64,000 nucleotides of DNA. Origin: Pseudomonas brassicacearum. GTDB taxonomy: Bacteria; Pseudomonadota; Gammaproteobacteria; Pseudomonadales; Pseudomonadaceae. Location: positions 4,863,430 through 4,927,429 of the forward strand of contig NZ_CP007410.1 of the NCBI RefSeq assembly GCF_000585995.1, in the 5' to 3' direction. Shown here one piece after another: positions 18,615 through 26,337 of this stretch. Under the pieces are notes generated by a model. That model was not told the DNA's origin and ran no database searches. It worked only from the letters and a program-made list of their open reading frames with translations. The translations under genes and the position numbers were made by a program. The first letter of the stretch is position 1. Each line of letters opens with the position of its first letter.

Positions 18615-19943
18615 TCAAAGAAAGTCCAGCTGAACGAAGTAGTTGTGCCAGGCCCATTCCAACTCTTGCGGCAACAGAGGGCCGGAACCGCCCAGGTAAC
18701 GTTGGCGGTCGAGCGCCATGTTCAGCAGGTCACGGGGATGGCAAGGCACCAACGGCATGCCTTCGCCTGCATACAGCCGCTGCAATACATAGCGCACCAG
18801 CAGCGGGTCATACGGGATGCCCAGGCGCTCGCATTCCTGGCGCCAGATACGTTCGTAATCCTCGGGCTTGAGGTAACCGAATTGCACCTTGTAGCCAATG
18901 CGCCGCAGAAAGGCCTCGTCGGCCAATTCCAAGGGGTTGAGGTTGGTGGAAAACACCAGGACTAGGTCGAACGGCAGTTCGCAATGCCGGCCGCCGCCCA
19001 GGTTGATGAAGTCGCGCTTCTCTTCCATCGGCACGATCCAGCGATTGAGCAGCTCGGCCGGGGCCATGCGCTGGCGCCCCATGTCATCGATGATGAACAG
19101 GCCATTGCTGGCCTTGAGCTGCAAGGCAGCCTGATACTGCCGGGTGAAAGGGTCGTAGCGAACGTCCAGCTGTTCCATGCTCAACTCGCCACCGGTGATG
19201 ACGATGGGGCGCTTGCAGCACAGCAAGCGGCGGTCGATGCCTTCATTTAGCATCAAGTTGTTCGATTGACTGCCGTCATCCAGGCGCTGGTGCACCTGCG
19301 GGTCGTAGATCTCGATCACCGACTCGTTGATGACAATGGCATGGGGCACCCAGATGGCCTCGGCAAACAGGCGGATCAACCGGCTGCTGACATAGGTCTT
19401 GCCGGTGCCCGCAGGGCCGTAAATCATGATCGCCCGGCCGGAGTTCAGCGCCACGCCCAACTGGTCAAGCATCCCTTGGCTCAGCACGACGCCAGCCAGG
19501 GCCTGGTTCATATCGCTGGCGGTGATGCGGCCATGGTGAATGGTCTGGATCTTGATCAGGGAGCGATAGGTACTCACCGGGAAAGGTGCGGCACCGATAT
19601 AGCCGCTGCGGGCCAGGGCATCACGGGCGCAACTGCGACCGCGTTCAGTCAGGCCATAACGCAGCGCCTGCCCGCCCGTTTGCCCCAACTGGCCCAGCAC
19701 TTCGACGCGACCGTCCTTGCGCAGGAACGCCAGGACTTCTTCCAGCACCGCGCCGGTCAGTGCCAGGCGCTCCACCAGCCGCGTCATGTCCAGTACACCG
19801 GCATCGTGTAGATGCTTGCACACCAACTCACCCAGAAAACTGTCGGTCAGACCGGTGTCGCCAATGGTGCACGGCTGAGGCGCCAGGCGTTGCACCGCTT
19901 CTCGCTCGCTGGGGTAGGCATCGCTATCATTGATGACGTGCAT
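18615..19943 (-). CDS. AAA+ ATPase of the Tad locus (unusual accessory)
   Basis: A 442-residue predicted ATPase. Residues ~1-130 look like a winged-helix-rich N-domain (SFLGELVCKHLHDAGVLDMTRLVERLALTGAVLEEVLAFLRKDGRVEV). The AAA+ module has Walker A GPAGTGKT at 176-183 and Walker B LFIIDD near 282-287. It continues with a sensor-1-like VLVFSTNLNP and a C-terminal helical part. The frame is open upstream to 20288, but that overlaps the peptidase; ATG 19943 lies two bases after the peptidase stop. It is not one of the canonical rcp/tad genes, so its role in pilus assembly is inferred from position only. Confidence 0.85.
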   Translation of the reverse strand: MHVINDSDAYPSEREAVQRLAPQPCTIGDTGLTDSFLGELVCKHLHDAGVLDMTRLVERLALTGAVLEEVLAFLRKDGRVEVLGQLGQTGGQALRYGLTERGRSCARDALARSGYIGAAPFPVSTYRSLIKIQTIHHGRITASDMNQALAGVVLSQGMLDQLGVALNSGRAIMIYGPAGTGKTYVSSRLIRLFAEAIWVPHAIVINESVIEIYDPQVHQRLDDGSQSNNLMLNEGIDRRLLCCKRPIVITGGELSMEQLDVRYDPFTRQYQAALQLKASNGLFIIDDMGRQRMAPAELLNRWIVPMEEKRDFINLGGGRHCELPFDLVLVFSTNLNPLELADEAFLRRIGYKVQFGYLKPEDYERIWRQECERLGIPYDPLLVRYVLQRLYAGEGMPLVPCHPRDLLNMALDRQRYLGGSGPLLPQELEWAWHNYFVQLDFL

Positions 19944-19945
19944 GG

Positions 19946-20476
19946 CTAGACTCCCCATCCAGCGGCATCCATCTGCCAGTAGACGCTGTTCAACGTACCG
20001 ATCAGGATCGCAATCGAATAAGGAAACGGTTTGCCGGCCACTTCGTCCGAGGTGGGCGCCAGATAAGCCTGGGCTCGGACAATCAGCCAGTAACGTCCGA
20101 GGGTTTGCAGCAACTGGCCGCGACCCAGGACAATCAGGAAACCGCATACGCCGCCAGCGATCAGGCTGAACAACGCCGCCCACAGCGCGTAATGAAAGGG
20201 TAGGAAGCTGCCAACCATCGTCATCAACTTGACGTCGCCAGCCGCCATGCCGCCCACCACATACATGGGCAGGAACAGCGCGAAACAAATCAGCATGCCC
20301 AGCAGGCTGTCGCCCAACCCGCTGATCCCGCCGGTATAAACCTGCCCGGCCAATCCCAGGGCAAGGCCCGACAGGACCAGTAAGTTGGGAATGCGGTGGC
20401 GAAGCAGATCGCTCACCACCGCCACACCCAGCAGCCCCAGCAGCAATAACGTCGAGACCAGCAATTCCATGGACAT
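19946..20476 (-). CDS. Type IV prepilin peptidase (TadV/FppA/CpaA)
   Basis: The aspartyl protease that cuts the leaders of Flp, TadE and TadF. The 176-residue membrane protein has the two expected catalytic aspartates: D23 in VVSDLLRHRIPN, and D81 in MAAGDVKLM, which departs from strict GxGD by having alanine before AGD. Six or so hydrophobic segments are visible and it lacks the methylase domain, as in Tad peptidases. GGGAG is seven bases before ATG 20476. Confidence 0.93.
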   Translation of the reverse strand: MSMELLVSTLLLLGLLGVAVVSDLLRHRIPNLLVLSGLALGLAGQVYTGGISGLGDSLLGMLICFALFLPMYVVGGMAAGDVKLMTMVGSFLPFHYALWAALFSLIAGGVCGFLIVLGRGQLLQTLGRYWLIVRAQAYLAPTSDEVAGKPFPYSIAILIGTLNSVYWQMDAAGWGV

Positions 20477-20502
20477 GATGCGTCTCCCTATTGCGATTAT
20501 CG

Positions 20503-20694
20503 TTAGCAGGCAGAACCTTTAACCGCGGCGCAGAGTGCGGTGATTTGGGTATTCACCGCGCCGCCCAGTAGAAGGAACATCGCGGCAACAGCCACCGTAA
20601 TCACTCCACCGGCCACCGCGTACTCCACAATGGTCAAGCCCTCTTCATCGTTGGCGAACCTAACGATCGAAGTTCTAACTGCTTGAAGCGTCAT
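20503..20694 (-). CDS. flp: Flp prepilin, copy 1
   Basis: A 63-residue major-pilin precursor starting MTLQAVRTSIVRFANDEE, with the cleavage glycine followed by LTIVEYAVAGG and one hydrophobic helix. This is the Flp G/xxxxEY rule. The mature end ALCAAVKGSAC carries two cysteines. The chosen start has GAGGT seven bases upstream; the longer frame to 20856 is rejected. It is about 50 of 63 residues identical to copy 2, pointing to tandem duplication. Confidence 0.92.
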   Translation of the reverse strand: MTLQAVRTSIVRFANDEEGLTIVEYAVAGGVITVAVAAMFLLLGGAVNTQITALCAAVKGSAC

Positions 20695-20825
20695 GTTATT
20701 TACCTCAGTCAGGGTGGGGAAAACCAAGTGATGAAGAACCCATCGATCAATGTCCGGAGCCTTATCAGAGAAAATACAAACCGGTACTTCGATGACTTCA
20801 CCGCATGATTCTTCTGGAATAACCG

Positions 20826-21017
20826 TTAGCAGGCAGAACCCTTGACCGCGGCGCACAGCGCAGTGATTTTGGTGTTCACGGCGCTGCCCAGCAGAACGAA
20901 CATCGCTGCCACAGCCACCGTAATCAACCCACCGGCCACGGCGTATTCCACGATGGTCAGGCCGTCTTCATCCTTGGCAAATTTCAGCATCGAAGCCTTG
21001 ATTGTTTGAAGAGTCAT
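20826..21017 (-). CDS. flp: Flp prepilin, copy 2 (promoter-proximal)
   Basis: A 63-residue Flp precursor starting MTLQTIKASMLKFAKDED, then LTIVEYAVAGGLITVAVAAM and the same two-cysteine end as copy 1. GAGGT is seven bases before ATG 21017. It is the first gene of the minus-strand Tad unit and faces the AraC regulator gene across about 280 bases. Confidence 0.93.
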   Translation of the reverse strand: MTLQTIKASMLKFAKDEDGLTIVEYAVAGGLITVAVAAMFVLLGSAVNTKITALCAAVKGSAC

Positions 21018-21294
21018 TTCGCACACCTCATTGGGTTGTTTATCAGGGCAGTACATTGCGAACTGCCTGATGCAACCCTAGTCAGGGGGTGGGTAAAGCC
21101 GTTAGGAGGATTTTGCACATCGGTAGGATTTTTTTGCGGGGACTGGGTTGGCGTACCGGCGACCTCCCGATACATCTACCGCTTCGGGGGTATGGCGCTA
21201 AAGGATAGTTTTTTTATAAAAATATATTCGGCGAGATAGTGGCATATTGACAATACTGCTAGCTAAACGGCAGCAAGCACCGCTGAGTAAGCCT
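21018..21294. promoter_or_regulatory. Divergent flp / araC-type regulatory region
   Basis: This 277-base region separates flp from the regulator gene. It holds two direct TAGGA half-sites (21103-21107 and 21124-21128), 21 bases apart, each followed by a T run and GC (GGATTTTGC, GGATTTTTTTGC). It also holds an A+T-rich stretch at 21208-21230. I infer regulator binding here; no firm -10/-35 pair was identified. Confidence 0.45.
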
Positions 21295-22161
21295 ATGACG
21301 TCAAACCTGACTGGAAGACCAAGGTTGTTGTGGTTCGATCTGACACAGGATCGGTCCACCCAGGAACTCATCAGTCAGTTCGAGGACACGTGCGACTGCA
21401 CGCTGGCAAAAAACGCCCTGTTGTCCAACGGCGAGCAGGCCGACATGATCTGCGTCCATTTCGACCGTCCGGACACGCCGGGCCTGAGGCGGTTGCTGGA
21501 AATCAAGCGCACCGTCCCGGCCATTCCCATCACCATGTTCACCGTGCAGCATTCCGAAGAGCTGGCGGTCTGGGCCATGCGCTCCAGTGTCTGGGAGTAC
21601 ATGGTGCTGCCCCTGCCTGCCTCCGAAAGGAAACGCTACCTCACAGCCGTGGTGCAATTGTGCGAATTGCGCCGCCATGCCAACGGCCAGCGCAAGACCT
21701 CACAGATCGACCACGCCCCGACCCTGCCAGACAGCATCCGCCTGACCTCCGGGCACCAGAAACACCAGGCCCTGAGTCACATCATGCTGTACATCGACCA
21801 GCATTTTCGCGACAGCATTGATCAGCGAGATCTAGCAAAGCGCTGCGGCATGACGACGTTTCGTTTCAGTCGCCTGTTCAAGGAAGCCAATGGGCTCGGC
21901 TTCACCGACTACGTACTGAACAAGCGCATGAGCTTTGCCAAGGAACTGCTCGACAACAGTCAGATGCCCATCACCAGCATCGGTTATGAGGCCGGCTTCA
22001 AGGACCCGTCCTACTTCGCCCGGGCCTTCAAGCAATACGCCAACTGCACGCCCAGTGAGTACCGCTCGGCATACCCCACGCGCAGCGCCAGCCCCACAAG
22101 AACGCTGGATGATACGGCGGTAGAAGCGCTGGAAAGCCTGGTGCACAGCCTGGAAGGTTGA
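21295..22161 (+). CDS. AraC-family regulator with pseudo-receiver domain
   Basis: A 288-residue protein. Residues ~8-125 look like a response-regulator receiver, but the usual acidic pocket is poorly kept and the conserved lysine position is leucine (L105 in EYMVLPL), so phosphorylation is doubtful. The C-terminal AraC domain (about 175-275) has two helix-turn-helix motifs (DLAKRCGMTTFRFSRLFKEANG, ITSIGYEAGFKDPSYFARAFKQY). ATG 21295 is preferred over the in-frame TTG at 21247. Being divergent from flp, it is the likely regulator of the Tad genes. Confidence 0.85.
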   Translation: MTSNLTGRPRLLWFDLTQDRSTQELISQFEDTCDCTLAKNALLSNGEQADMICVHFDRPDTPGLRRLLEIKRTVPAIPITMFTVQHSEELAVWAMRSSVWEYMVLPLPASERKRYLTAVVQLCELRRHANGQRKTSQIDHAPTLPDSIRLTSGHQKHQALSHIMLYIDQHFRDSIDQRDLAKRCGMTTFRFSRLFKEANGLGFTDYVLNKRMSFAKELLDNSQMPITSIGYEAGFKDPSYFARAFKQYANCTPSEYRSAYPTRSASPTRTLDDTAVEALESLVHSLEG

Positions 22162-22202
22162 AATCCTTCAGAAAGAACGTAGTCGGTGCGCAACGCACGC
22201 GC

Positions 22203-22634
22203 TCACGGAGCGAGCTTTCTTCTCTCGATAGGGACTGACAGAACAATGCTGGTACGCGTCTCTCCATACGCGTTGATATTCGCAATGATACTTTCGATCT
22301 CTGCCATCGACTTGGCGTAGATCCTGATCAGATAGGAGTCATTACCCGTGATGTGCAAGCACTCAACGACTTCAGGGATGTCGGTGAGCGTCGCTATTAG
22401 TTTGGATTTCGCCGGCTTGAGGGTGGTGATGCCAACCACGGCAGATATGCCGTACCCCAGTTTGGTTGGATCTAACTGAGCGCTATAACCCTTGATAACC
22501 CCAGCGTCTTCCAGCTTTCGCAACCTGTCCGTAGTGGCAGGAATAGAAAGACCCGCATGCTTGGAAAGCTCGGTGATCGAAATGCGGCCACAGTCCTGTA
22601 CCTTTCCCAGGATTTTTACGTCTATACGATCCAT
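22203..22634 (-). CDS. Lrp/AsnC-family transcriptional regulator
   Basis: A 143-residue protein with an N-terminal winged helix (MDRIDVKILGKVQDCGRISITELSKHAGLS...TDRLRKLEDAGVIKGY) and a RAM ligand domain (VVECLHITGNDSYLIRIYAKSMAEIESII). Lrp-type proteins sense amino acids and often control LysE-type exporters, which fits this locus. It is divergent from the YczE-like gene; an 11-bp inverted repeat lies 30 bases upstream of its start. Confidence 0.93.
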   Translation of the reverse strand: MDRIDVKILGKVQDCGRISITELSKHAGLSIPATTDRLRKLEDAGVIKGYSAQLDPTKLGYGISAVVGITTLKPAKSKLIATLTDIPEVVECLHITGNDSYLIRIYAKSMAEIESIIANINAYGETRTSIVLSVPIERRKLAP

Positions 22635-22663
22635 GTGCGTCTCCCCCGGTAAAAAGTATAAAA

Positions 22664-22693
22664 TTTAATGAAAAGCTCGCGTTTTTCATTAAA
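22664..22693. promoter_or_regulatory. Perfect inverted repeat, probable Lrp operator
   Basis: TTTAATGAAAA (22664-22674) and TTTTCATTAAA (22683-22693) are exact reverse complements around an 8-base spacer, between the divergent lrp-like and YczE-like genes. The A+T-rich 30-base dyad suits an Lrp/AsnC site; binding is inferred. Confidence 0.6.
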
Positions 22694-22835
22694 AAAAGCA
22701 TGCACCAAAATAAAGCAGAGTGCTAGTCTATTTCCTGCCTGAAAAGCCTAAAAAGAATCCGGGCATTCAATAGCCCCTCCTCTTTAGCATGACGCACTGC
22801 ATAATAAAATATTTCTCTCCAGGGATGGTGTTCGC

Positions 22836-23549
22836 ATGGAAGATGAAAAAATAAAGTGTGGGAAAAAGTCTTACTTATTAACCCAGTATATTGGAACGCA
22901 AGTCCTAGATCTCCGCAGCTTCAAAAGGGATCAGATGCTGATGTACCTGATGGGCGTCTGCTTCTTCTCGGTGGGCGCCAAGTGCTTCATCATCAGTCAA
23001 CTGGGAACCGATCCTTTAGATGTCCTGATCATCTCGATAGATAAAATACTTATGCTCGGAATGGGCATGTGTTCGGCTATCGTGTCCCTGTTTTTTCTAA
23101 TATGGTGGATGCTCTGGAACAAAAAATACCCTCCGATCAGTCCATTTATTACAACCACGCTGACGGGCCTGCTGATTGACCTCTGGTCGATACTGGGGCT
23201 CGGAGAGTATTTAATCGTCAGAATGAATGAGTACACATTATTAGCGACAGGGCTAATATTATGCGCCTATTCATCCGCATTGATTATCATGAGCGGCATC
23301 GGCATCAGAATCATGGACCTCGTGGTACTGACCATGGTTTCCAAATGGGGCTGGTCATTTACCAAAGCCAAGATGATCATTGAAATCGGTATCTTTTCGA
23401 CCGGCTGGCTTTTAGGGGGTCCCTTCGGCGTGGGAACGATTGCATTCTTGTTGGTGATCGGCCCTCTTATCCAACCCTTCATGACTATGAATACCAAGCG
23501 TTTGTCACTTAAGAACTATGGATTGATGCGCGCTTCGTCTGCTTACTAA
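22836..23549 (+). CDS. YczE/YitT-like integral membrane protein
   Basis: A 237-residue protein with five or six hydrophobic segments (QMLMYLMGVCFFSVGAKCFI, CSAIVSLFFLIWWMLW, LLATGLILCAYSSALIIMSGIGIRI, TIAFLLVIGPLIQPF). The GTDPLDVLI stretch after the first segment is typical of the YczE/YyaS/YitT family. Function in this family is unknown. The gene is visibly A+T-rich (40% G+C by hand count over 23221-23280) and leads the operon with the radical SAM and PLP genes, so it may move a precursor or product. Confidence 0.75.
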   Translation: MEDEKIKCGKKSYLLTQYIGTQVLDLRSFKRDQMLMYLMGVCFFSVGAKCFIISQLGTDPLDVLIISIDKILMLGMGMCSAIVSLFFLIWWMLWNKKYPPISPFITTTLTGLLIDLWSILGLGEYLIVRMNEYTLLATGLILCAYSSALIIMSGIGIRIMDLVVLTMVSKWGWSFTKAKMIIEIGIFSTGWLLGGPFGVGTIAFLLVIGPLIQPFMTMNTKRLSLKNYGLMRASSAY

Positions 23550-23648
23550 TAACAACAGAGTGACGGCCACTTGTGGCGGTGAAATTGTTTCGCCTCGACT
23601 TTTTTAACCGATGATACTGATAGCAACTTCCGTGATGAGGAGTGAGAG

Positions 23649-25133
23649 ATGGACACTACAAAAAATAAAAACTGGACCTTGGAAAGCACCCCCGCAAAAC
23701 TGGAAGAAATACTCCCCGGGGGCGTCGTGAAGTGCCATCTTTCCCCGCGAAATTGTGTCATACAGGAGGGCAAGGTCGGCTTTTGCAAAGTGCGCGGAAA
23801 CCGAGGAGGCAGACTCGTTACGTTGAACTACGGGAAAGGCGTTCACAGCACCGAAGAGACAATCGAAACCGAGGCGGTCTTCCACTTTGCGCCCGGCGAG
23901 CGAATCCTTTCCCTGGGCAACATCGGCTGCATGCTCAACTGCGGCTATTGCCACAACTGGAAGACTTCGCAGGCCAAGTATGTAACCGACAAAGACGTTT
24001 ACTACTATACCCCCGAGCAGGTGGTGGAAACTGCGCTCAAGCACGGAATACGCGTCATTTCCTGGACGTACAACGATCCTGTGGTCTGGCATGAATTCAT
24101 CCTCGACACAGCAAAGCTGGCCAAGGAAGCGGGCTTGATCAACCTCTATAAATCAGCCTTTTTTATCAGTGAAGAAGCCATTGATGAATTATTGCCGGTC
24201 ATCGATATTTTCTCGATTTCGCTCAAATCCATTTCCCCCGAATACTACCGAAAAGTCACAACGGGCTGGGTAGAGCCAGTCCTGGCCGGCATCAAGAAGG
24301 TCTACGACGCCGGCAAATACGTTGAAGTCAGTACCTTGATGGTGACCGACATCAGCGACGATGAAGACACCGCCAGGAAAATCAGCCAGTGGGTACTGGA
24401 TGAACTGGGTCCGAATGTACCCCTGCACTTCGTACGGTTTCACCCCGATTACAAAATGAGCAACAGCATCCGAACCCCCGTGGACCGGCTCCTGAAGGCT
24501 CGGGATGTCGCCCGGAGCATGGGCGTCGAGCACGTCTACCTGGGTAACGTGAATGATGTCGAGGGCACCAATACCAGCTGCAACAACTGTAACGCCCTGC
24601 TCGTCACTCGCTACGGCCTGAACGCTGAAATCATCGGGCTGGACAGTAAAGGTTGCTGCTCTCAGTGCGGGCATGATGCGCATTTCAGATTGCTGGGCGA
24701 ACCCGCAGCGAACACCGCTGTTGAGCTGCGCGAGGAGGCATTGACTGATTACGAGAAGCGAAAATTCGAGTGGCACGGGGATATCGTATCGCTGCACGCC
24801 CAAGTGTTGAATACCGAAGACTTCGAACAGACGGTGTACCTGCGGCGTAATTACACCGATGGGCACAACAGCGATTGGAAATCGCTGACACTGCGAGCCC
24901 ATGAAAGCTATCGATTCATTATCGCCAAGGCACGCATCGATGAATCAGGCCCTGAGGTCTGGCTTCCCAAGGGGGTGAATTCTAACCTTCATGAAGTCTT
25001 CGACAGGGCCCACTTCCCAACCGAGTCGATTGAAGAGATTGGTATCTCGCAGAATGACATTACCCCGACCATTGGTTATGAGGGCAAGCAGAACATGTAT
25101 GAGCAGGTCATCAAAATGGTCAGCCAGTCATGA
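23649..25133 (+). CDS. Radical SAM enzyme, AmmeMemoRadiSam-like, with C-terminal extension
   Basis: A 494-residue radical SAM protein. The 4Fe-4S/SAM motif is C94-x3-C98-x2-C101 (CMLNCGYC). Upstream cysteines C29, C36 and C46 and downstream pairs C311/C314 and C337/C340 follow the pattern of the AmmeMemoRadiSam / pyruvate-formate-lyase-activase-like family. Residues ~351-494 form an extra domain I do not recognise. The usual MEMO1 and AMMECR1 partners are absent. Its stop overlaps the start of the next PLP gene by 4 bases, implying one pathway. The substrate is unknown; a carbon-centred radical step on an amino acid is inferred. Confidence 0.85.
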   Translation: MDTTKNKNWTLESTPAKLEEILPGGVVKCHLSPRNCVIQEGKVGFCKVRGNRGGRLVTLNYGKGVHSTEETIETEAVFHFAPGERILSLGNIGCMLNCGYCHNWKTSQAKYVTDKDVYYYTPEQVVETALKHGIRVISWTYNDPVVWHEFILDTAKLAKEAGLINLYKSAFFISEEAIDELLPVIDIFSISLKSISPEYYRKVTTGWVEPVLAGIKKVYDAGKYVEVSTLMVTDISDDEDTARKISQWVLDELGPNVPLHFVRFHPDYKMSNSIRTPVDRLLKARDVARSMGVEHVYLGNVNDVEGTNTSCNNCNALLVTRYGLNAEIIGLDSKGCCSQCGHDAHFRLLGEPAANTAVELREEALTDYEKRKFEWHGDIVSLHAQVLNTEDFEQTVYLRRNYTDGHNSDWKSLTLRAHESYRFIIAKARIDESGPEVWLPKGVNSNLHEVFDRAHFPTESIEEIGISQNDITPTIGYEGKQNMYEQVIKMVSQS

Positions 25134-26275
25134 ATGTGTCTACTGAAATACTTCATATCAAGGTCGATGACCGAGAGGCTCATCCCTCCGTAACGCCTAT
25201 TTATCAGTGCAGTGCTTTCAGTGCGGACTCGGCGTTCTTCTACTCAAGGAAGGCCAATCCCAATGTGACGGAATTGGAACAGGTTGTCGCGGCCCTGGAA
25301 GGCAGCGAATACGCCTTGGCCTACAGCACCGGGATGAGCGCCATTTACATGGTTCTGGAGCTGTTGAAACCGGGTGGCTCGCTGGTGATCAACAAATTTA
25401 TCTATGGCTGCTCCTATAAGTTGTTTCAGAGGTATGCGGCACGTATCGGTGCGCAGCTGACGATCCTGGACCTCACCACAAAAGAGGGCTTGAAAGCGTT
25501 GCCGGCGAACGTGGACATGGTCATTTTCGAAACACCGACCAACCCATTCCTGAAAGACATTGATATTCATGCGGTCAGCAAGGCCGTTAAACAAAACAAC
25601 CCACAGGCCCTGGTGGTCGTCGACAACACCTGGGCCACCCCGATCTATCAGAAGCCGCTGAACTTTGGCGCCGACATTTCACTGTACAGTGCAACGAAAT
25701 ACTTCTCCGGGCATAGCGATGTCATGGGCGGCTTAGTGCTTGTCAACAATGAGAGGATCTATAACCGTCTCCTCGAAGGTCGCTTTTATTCAGGTTCGAT
25801 ATTAACCCCCAATAGTGCATGGTTGCTTCGCAGAAGCATGCAGACGTTCAACCTGCGCATGGAGAAACACAGCCATACGACCTCGAGCATGCTCAACTAC
25901 CTGCGAGAACTGCCTTTTATCGAACATGTCTATTATCCGCGAGTCGATGGCAAACAATTGACCGGCTATGGCGGCATAGTGTTCGTGGATATTCGGCCCG
26001 ACTTGGTTCCCTTTTACAAAACGTTCACCAGCGCACTCAAATGGTTTGGCACTGGCACGGGAATGGCCTGCGTCACGTCGATGGTTGCACAGCCCTTTAG
26101 TGGCAGCCATGCTTCGATGACGGATCAGGAAAAAGCGGACATGGGCATTGAAAAAGGTTTGGTTCGATTGTGCTTTGGCTTGGAGGACCTCGAGGATCTA
26201 AAAGAGGATCTGCTGCAAGCCTTCGAAGCCATGGAGAATAAGGTGGATCAAACAAGTTCTCTCAATCCTGCATAG
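25130..26275 (+). CDS. Cystathionine gamma-synthase-like PLP enzyme
   Basis: A 381-residue member of the Cys/Met-metabolism PLP family (fold I). YSRKANPNVTELE near 38-50 matches the family's YSR-x-NPT element, D165 (VVVDNTW) should bind the PLP nitrogen, and K190 in YSATKYFSGHSDVMGG is the Schiff-base lysine. Such enzymes catalyse beta- or gamma-elimination or substitution on amino acids. The ATG overlaps the radical SAM stop (ATGA). A Rho-independent terminator follows 15 bases after the stop. Whether it is a lyase or a synthase cannot be seen. Confidence 0.9.
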   Translation: MNVSTEILHIKVDDREAHPSVTPIYQCSAFSADSAFFYSRKANPNVTELEQVVAALEGSEYALAYSTGMSAIYMVLELLKPGGSLVINKFIYGCSYKLFQRYAARIGAQLTILDLTTKEGLKALPANVDMVIFETPTNPFLKDIDIHAVSKAVKQNNPQALVVVDNTWATPIYQKPLNFGADISLYSATKYFSGHSDVMGGLVLVNNERIYNRLLEGRFYSGSILTPNSAWLLRRSMQTFNLRMEKHSHTTSSMLNYLRELPFIEHVYYPRVDGKQLTGYGGIVFVDIRPDLVPFYKTFTSALKWFGTGTGMACVTSMVAQPFSGSHASMTDQEKADMGIEKGLVRLCFGLEDLEDLKEDLLQAFEAMENKVDQTSSLNPA

Positions 26276-26290
26276 CGATTGTTAATCATG

Positions 26291-26323
26291 AGCAACGGGC
26301 CCGCCAAGGCTCGTTGCTTTTTT
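26291..26323 (+). terminator. Rho-independent terminator inside the operon
   Basis: AGCAACGGGCC (26291-26301) pairs with GGCTCGTTGCT (26308-26318), with one G-U pair, around a 6-base loop, followed by a run of seven T. It ends only 15 bases before the aminotransferase start, so it can limit read-through to that gene. Confidence 0.82.
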
Positions 26324-26337
26324 ATGGAGAAGCGAAA

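Noticed and set aside
20695..20856. Upstream extension of flp copy 1
   Set aside because: The Flp leader and the ribosome site place the start at 20694; the extension has no prepilin features.
21247..21295. TTGACA at 21247 as a promoter -35 box or a TTG start
   Set aside because: No -10 lies at proper spacing, and ATG 21295 gives a protein start with a better N-terminus.
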